This document shows positions 6,475 through 9,424 of a stretch of 9,424 nt of DNA, one piece after another (position 1 is the stretch's first letter; every line of letters starts with the position of its first letter). Source of the DNA: Bacteroidota bacterium (GTDB taxonomy: Bacteria > Bacteroidota > Rhodothermia > Balneolales > Balneolaceae). The notes beneath the pieces were generated by a model. That model searched no databases. It was given only the letters and a program-made list of their open reading frames with translations, and was not told the DNA's origin. The stretch is taken from assembly GCA_024635465.1 (NCBI GenBank), contig JAGXIS010000083.1:1-9424 (forward strand), read 5' to 3'. The position numbers were made by a program, and so were the translations under genes.

Positions 6475-9424
6475 TTAAAATGTTATATCAATTCCAACCT
6501 GGAATGCTCTTGACAGCGGATAAGCACCGTAATCTTCGCCTGGTGTTAAACCACTGCTTTGTGAAAGATTCACTTCAGGGTTAAAACCAATGTAATCAGT
6601 CCAGATTGCAACGTTCGTTACAGTACCATACAGTCTTACATTTCTGGCAAAATTGGATACCAACTGTTGCGGCAGGGTATATCCTAAAGAGATGCTTTTC
6701 AGCTTGATATATGAACCATCTTCAACCTGATAGGATGAAGGTCGGTTATTATTCCCGCCTGAAGCTCTTTCTGCTTTCGGGTCTATTCCATTCCCCGGTT
6801 GTGAGGGTGATCTCCAACGATTATTTACAATCGCATAGGAATTGAAGTTCGCTTCACCATTTCTCAAGTGACGACTGGTTAGGTTCAGCACATCACGCCC
6901 TTCAACACCTTGAATAAAGAAGCTGAAATCTACATTCTTGTAATTTAGGCGGTTTGTGATTCCCCATGAGTAATCAGGATGATAATCACCAACGATCGTT
7001 CTGTCATTGTTATCTATCACTCCATCACCATTTACATCTCTAAATTGGAAGTCGCCCGGTGTTGGGTCTCCTAACATATCAGTCGGAGCACTATCTATCT
7101 CCTCTTGAGTATTAAAAATACCAATCACCTCGTGGCCATAGTAACTTCCAATCGGTGACCCAATTTCAGTTATGTGGCGAACGCCGGCAGCTCCGGGTAT
7201 AAGGATCGCATCCCCTTCAGGACCTAAAGCCAAAACTTCATTTTTATTGGTTGAGAAATTGAAATCGGTTGACCATTGGAATGCTCCAACCAGATTTCTT
7301 GAAGTAAACTGGACTTCAAATCCTTTATTTTCCACTTCACCAATATTGGTAAGAGCACGAGTAAACCCGGTTACTGCCGGAATGTTCACTTCAAGAAGCA
7401 AATCTGTTGTTTTACTTACATAATAATCAAATGAGCCATAGATTCGATCTTCAAGCATTGCGTAATCTATACCAACATTGAACTGTTTGGTTGTTTCCCA
7501 GGTAAGAGCGGCATTCCCTAAGGTGGAAGGCACTGCAGCAGATGCTAATTGATCTGAGAATACATACGATGAACTCGAAATCAATCCAATTGAGCCGTAG
7601 TTTGGAATTAAGAAGTTACCTGTAACACCATAACTTACTCTTGGTTTCATTTCATTGAACAGAGTTTGATCCTGCATAAATGATTCGTTGGTCATTAACC
7701 AACCAATAGAACCGGATGGGAAAATCCCTGTCTGGTTATCCGGACCAAATCGAGAAGAACGATCAGAACGTATTGTACCAGTTAAAAGATATCTATCTTT
7801 ATATACATAGTTAATACGCGCCAGATAACTTACTAGAGACCACTCTTCAATAAGTTGGTCACCACCGGTAATTTGTCCACCATTTACGGTTTTGACCTGA
7901 TCATCAGGGAAATTTTGGGCAATCACTCGGTTACGCTCATCATTTTGTTTCTGAGCAGTAAAACCGGCAATGGCATTCAATCTGTGATCTTCACCAAACG
8001 ATGTCTGATAGTTCAGTGTGTTTTCAAAAAGCCAATTGAAACCTTGTGCGGATGAAGACTCAGCATAGGGTCTTGGGGCACCACCTCTGTAATAAAATTG
8101 CGTCCCTTGATAAAAAGATCTCTGATAATTATCAATGTCATAGCCTATGAGAGATTTGAACTGAAGGTTATCCATCAACTGATAGGTTCCGAACAAGTTC
8201 CCAAATACTCTGTTGTTGTTTACTTTTTCATCGATAAAATCACGGGCTGCCAATGGATGGTTTGTCGTAGTGGTTGCTCCACCCAATTCATTATGACTAC
8301 CCTCTAACTGTCGATAAGATCCGTCTGCATTGTATGGGCTAACCACTGGTGATTGTGTAAGCGCTGAGTAGATTATACCCGGTGGGTTCCCAAAATATGG
8401 CGCATTTGCAGATTTTCTATCATGCGTGGTAAAGGCTGTGTTTAATCCTAAGCCCACCTGAAATCGGTCTGAGATATCGGCTGTCAGATTTGTATTCAGA
8501 GAATAACGATTAAAAGCAGATCCATCAATGATACCGGTCTGGTCCATAAAACCTCCTCCTACAAAATAGGTGAAGTTTTCACCGCCACCACTTACGTTCA
8601 TATCGTAGTTTTGCAGTATAGATGTATCCAATACGAGATCTAACCAATCTGTATCGGTACCGTCCCAATTTACATATTGTTCCGGTATCAGGTGGTTCCC
8701 GGTGGCTCCGGACGCTTCCCTTCCTGCATTTGTATCCGGATTATACTGAGGGTTATAAAAAGCACTATTCGGATTTGTTGGATCTTGTTGTCTCAAATAT
8801 GTGTTATTTCTTGAATCCTTTGTATAATCGATCAATTCCTCAGCATTCATTAAATCGGGGGTATTAAATGCAGAGTTTACACCAACATATGAACGGAAAT
8901 TTATCATTGGCGGGCTATCTGTACGTCCGCGTTTGGTCGTAATCAAAATAACACCGTTAGATCCTCTGGAGCCGTAGATAGCAGCCGAAGAAGCATCTTT
9001 TAACACCTCAATCGATTCGATATCATTAGGATTTAGTGTTGCTAACGGATTCACCAACGTAGCAGCAAAATTGGAATTCTGCGACCCAACGTTCTGCTGT
9101 AAATTTGAATTCTGAGATATTGGCACCCCATCAATCACATGGAGAGGCTCATTTCCTGCAGAGATCGATCCAACACCACGAATTGTAATTTGAGGTGCTG
9201 CACCCGGTTCACCTGTTGATTCGGAAACATTAACACCGGCAAGTCTACCTTGCAGCGCATTTTCGAAACTGGAAACCGGTGTGCCCTGTATTTCTTCAGC
9301 CCTGATCGATGAAACAGATCCGGTCACTTCCGTTCTTCGTTGAACACCATATCCAACCACAATAATATCATCCATCAGTGCAATATCAGTGCTTAATTGA
9401 ATATTAAATTCGGTTTGATCCCCA
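6475..9424 (-). CDS. susC: SusC/RagA family TonB-dependent outer-membrane transporter (partial, N-terminus outside window)
   Basis: This beta-barrel transporter imports oligosaccharides captured by its SusD partner, powered by TonB-ExbBD. 982 residues are visible. The frame stays open past the Met at 9375 to the window edge, and the extra residues (DQTEFNIQLSTDIAL) read as the end of the usual carboxypeptidase-regulatory-like domain, so that Met is internal. In visible numbering, a TonB-box-like DDIIVVGYG is at 18-26. The plug follows with ALQGRLAGV (56-64), ITIRG (79-83), VIDGVPI (96-102) and VLKDASSAAIYGSRGSNGV (140-158). A 22-strand barrel should make up the rest, ending in the outer-membrane signature …GIDITF with terminal Phe. 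A DVNGDGVIDNNDR loop (encoded at 6997-7041) resembles a calcium-binding loop and is common in this family. The signal peptide and N-terminal domain lie outside the window, so whether it has an extra STN domain (sigma/anti-sigma signalling) cannot be told. It is the promoter-proximal gene of the susCD pair. Confidence 0.97.
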   Translation of the reverse strand, partial: GDQTEFNIQLSTDIALMDDIIVVGYGVQRRTEVTGSVSSIRAEEIQGTPVSSFENALQGRLAGVNVSESTGEPGAAPQITIRGVGSISAGNEPLHVIDGVPISQNSNLQQNVGSQNSNFAATLVNPLATLNPNDIESIEVLKDASSAAIYGSRGSNGVILITTKRGRTDSPPMINFRSYVGVNSAFNTPDLMNAEELIDYTKDSRNNTYLRQQDPTNPNSAFYNPQYNPDTNAGREASGATGNHLIPEQYVNWDGTDTDWLDLVLDTSILQNYDMNVSGGGENFTYFVGGGFMDQTGIIDGSAFNRYSLNTNLTADISDRFQVGLGLNTAFTTHDRKSANAPYFGNPPGIIYSALTQSPVVSPYNADGSYRQLEGSHNELGGATTTTNHPLAARDFIDEKVNNNRVFGNLFGTYQLMDNLQFKSLIGYDIDNYQRSFYQGTQFYYRGGAPRPYAESSSAQGFNWLFENTLNYQTSFGEDHRLNAIAGFTAQKQNDERNRVIAQNFPDDQVKTVNGGQITGGDQLIEEWSLVSYLARINYVYKDRYLLTGTIRSDRSSRFGPDNQTGIFPSGSIGWLMTNESFMQDQTLFNEMKPRVSYGVTGNFLIPNYGSIGLISSSSYVFSDQLASAAVPSTLGNAALTWETTKQFNVGIDYAMLEDRIYGSFDYYVSKTTDLLLEVNIPAVTGFTRALTNIGEVENKGFEVQFTSRNLVGAFQWSTDFNFSTNKNEVLALGPEGDAILIPGAAGVRHITEIGSPIGSYYGHEVIGIFNTQEEIDSAPTDMLGDPTPGDFQFRDVNGDGVIDNNDRTIVGDYHPDYSWGITNRLNYKNVDFSFFIQGVEGRDVLNLTSRHLRNGEANFNSYAIVNNRWRSPSQPGNGIDPKAERASGGNNNRPSSYQVEDGSYIKLKSISLGYTLPQQLVSNFARNVRLYGTVTNVAIWTDYIGFNPEVNLSQSSGLTPGEDYGAYPLSRAFQVGIDITF

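Noticed and set aside
8622..8867. 81-codon plus-strand open frame inside susC
   Set aside because: It is antisense to conserved SusC sequence and its translation has no recognisable features.
9373..9375. ATG as the start of the SusC gene
   Set aside because: It lies inside the TonB-box region; the preceding in-frame codons match the family and no signal peptide would be present.

Overview
The window looks like part of a Bacteroidota or Balneolota-type genome. It carries a SusC/SusD outer-membrane pair, a DUF5916-type protein, no clear Shine-Dalgarno sequences before most starts, and AT-rich intergenic DNA. A marine Balneolota-like host is my guess from the gene mix; nothing here fixes the lineage.

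Layout. (1) Bases 1-861 (+) hold the C-terminal end of a large DUF5916-type protein whose start lies before the window. (2) Bases 997-2238 (+) hold serA, a complete D-3-phosphoglycerate dehydrogenase of the serine-feedback type, with its catalytic and effector residues in place. (3) Bases 2245-4911 (-) hold a secreted 888-residue protein resembling the RIFT-barrel/exo-rhamnogalacturonan lyase family (PcRGLX/YetA type, CAZy PL26). It converges on serA with only 6 bases between the two stop codons. (4) Bases 4994-5027 form a perfect 14-bp hairpin with a T-run on the minus strand, a strong intrinsic terminator just after susD. (5) Bases 5041-6459 (-) hold a SusD/RagB surface lipoprotein. (6) Bases 6475-9424 (-) hold a SusC/RagA TonB-dependent transporter whose N-terminus runs off the right edge.

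How it fits together. The minus-strand block reads susC - susD - terminator - putative lyase, the layout of a polysaccharide utilisation locus. SusD would bind glycan at the cell surface and SusC would import oligosaccharides using TonB energy. The lyase-like enzyme, which has a type I signal peptide and no lipobox, would trim the imported fragments in the periplasm. If the family call holds, the substrate would be a rhamnogalacturonan-I-like or other rhamnose/uronate polymer. The left side (DUF5916 protein and serA) looks like core genome, so the serA/lyase junction is probably the downstream boundary of the locus. I found no RNA genes, insertion sequences, CRISPR arrays or att sites.
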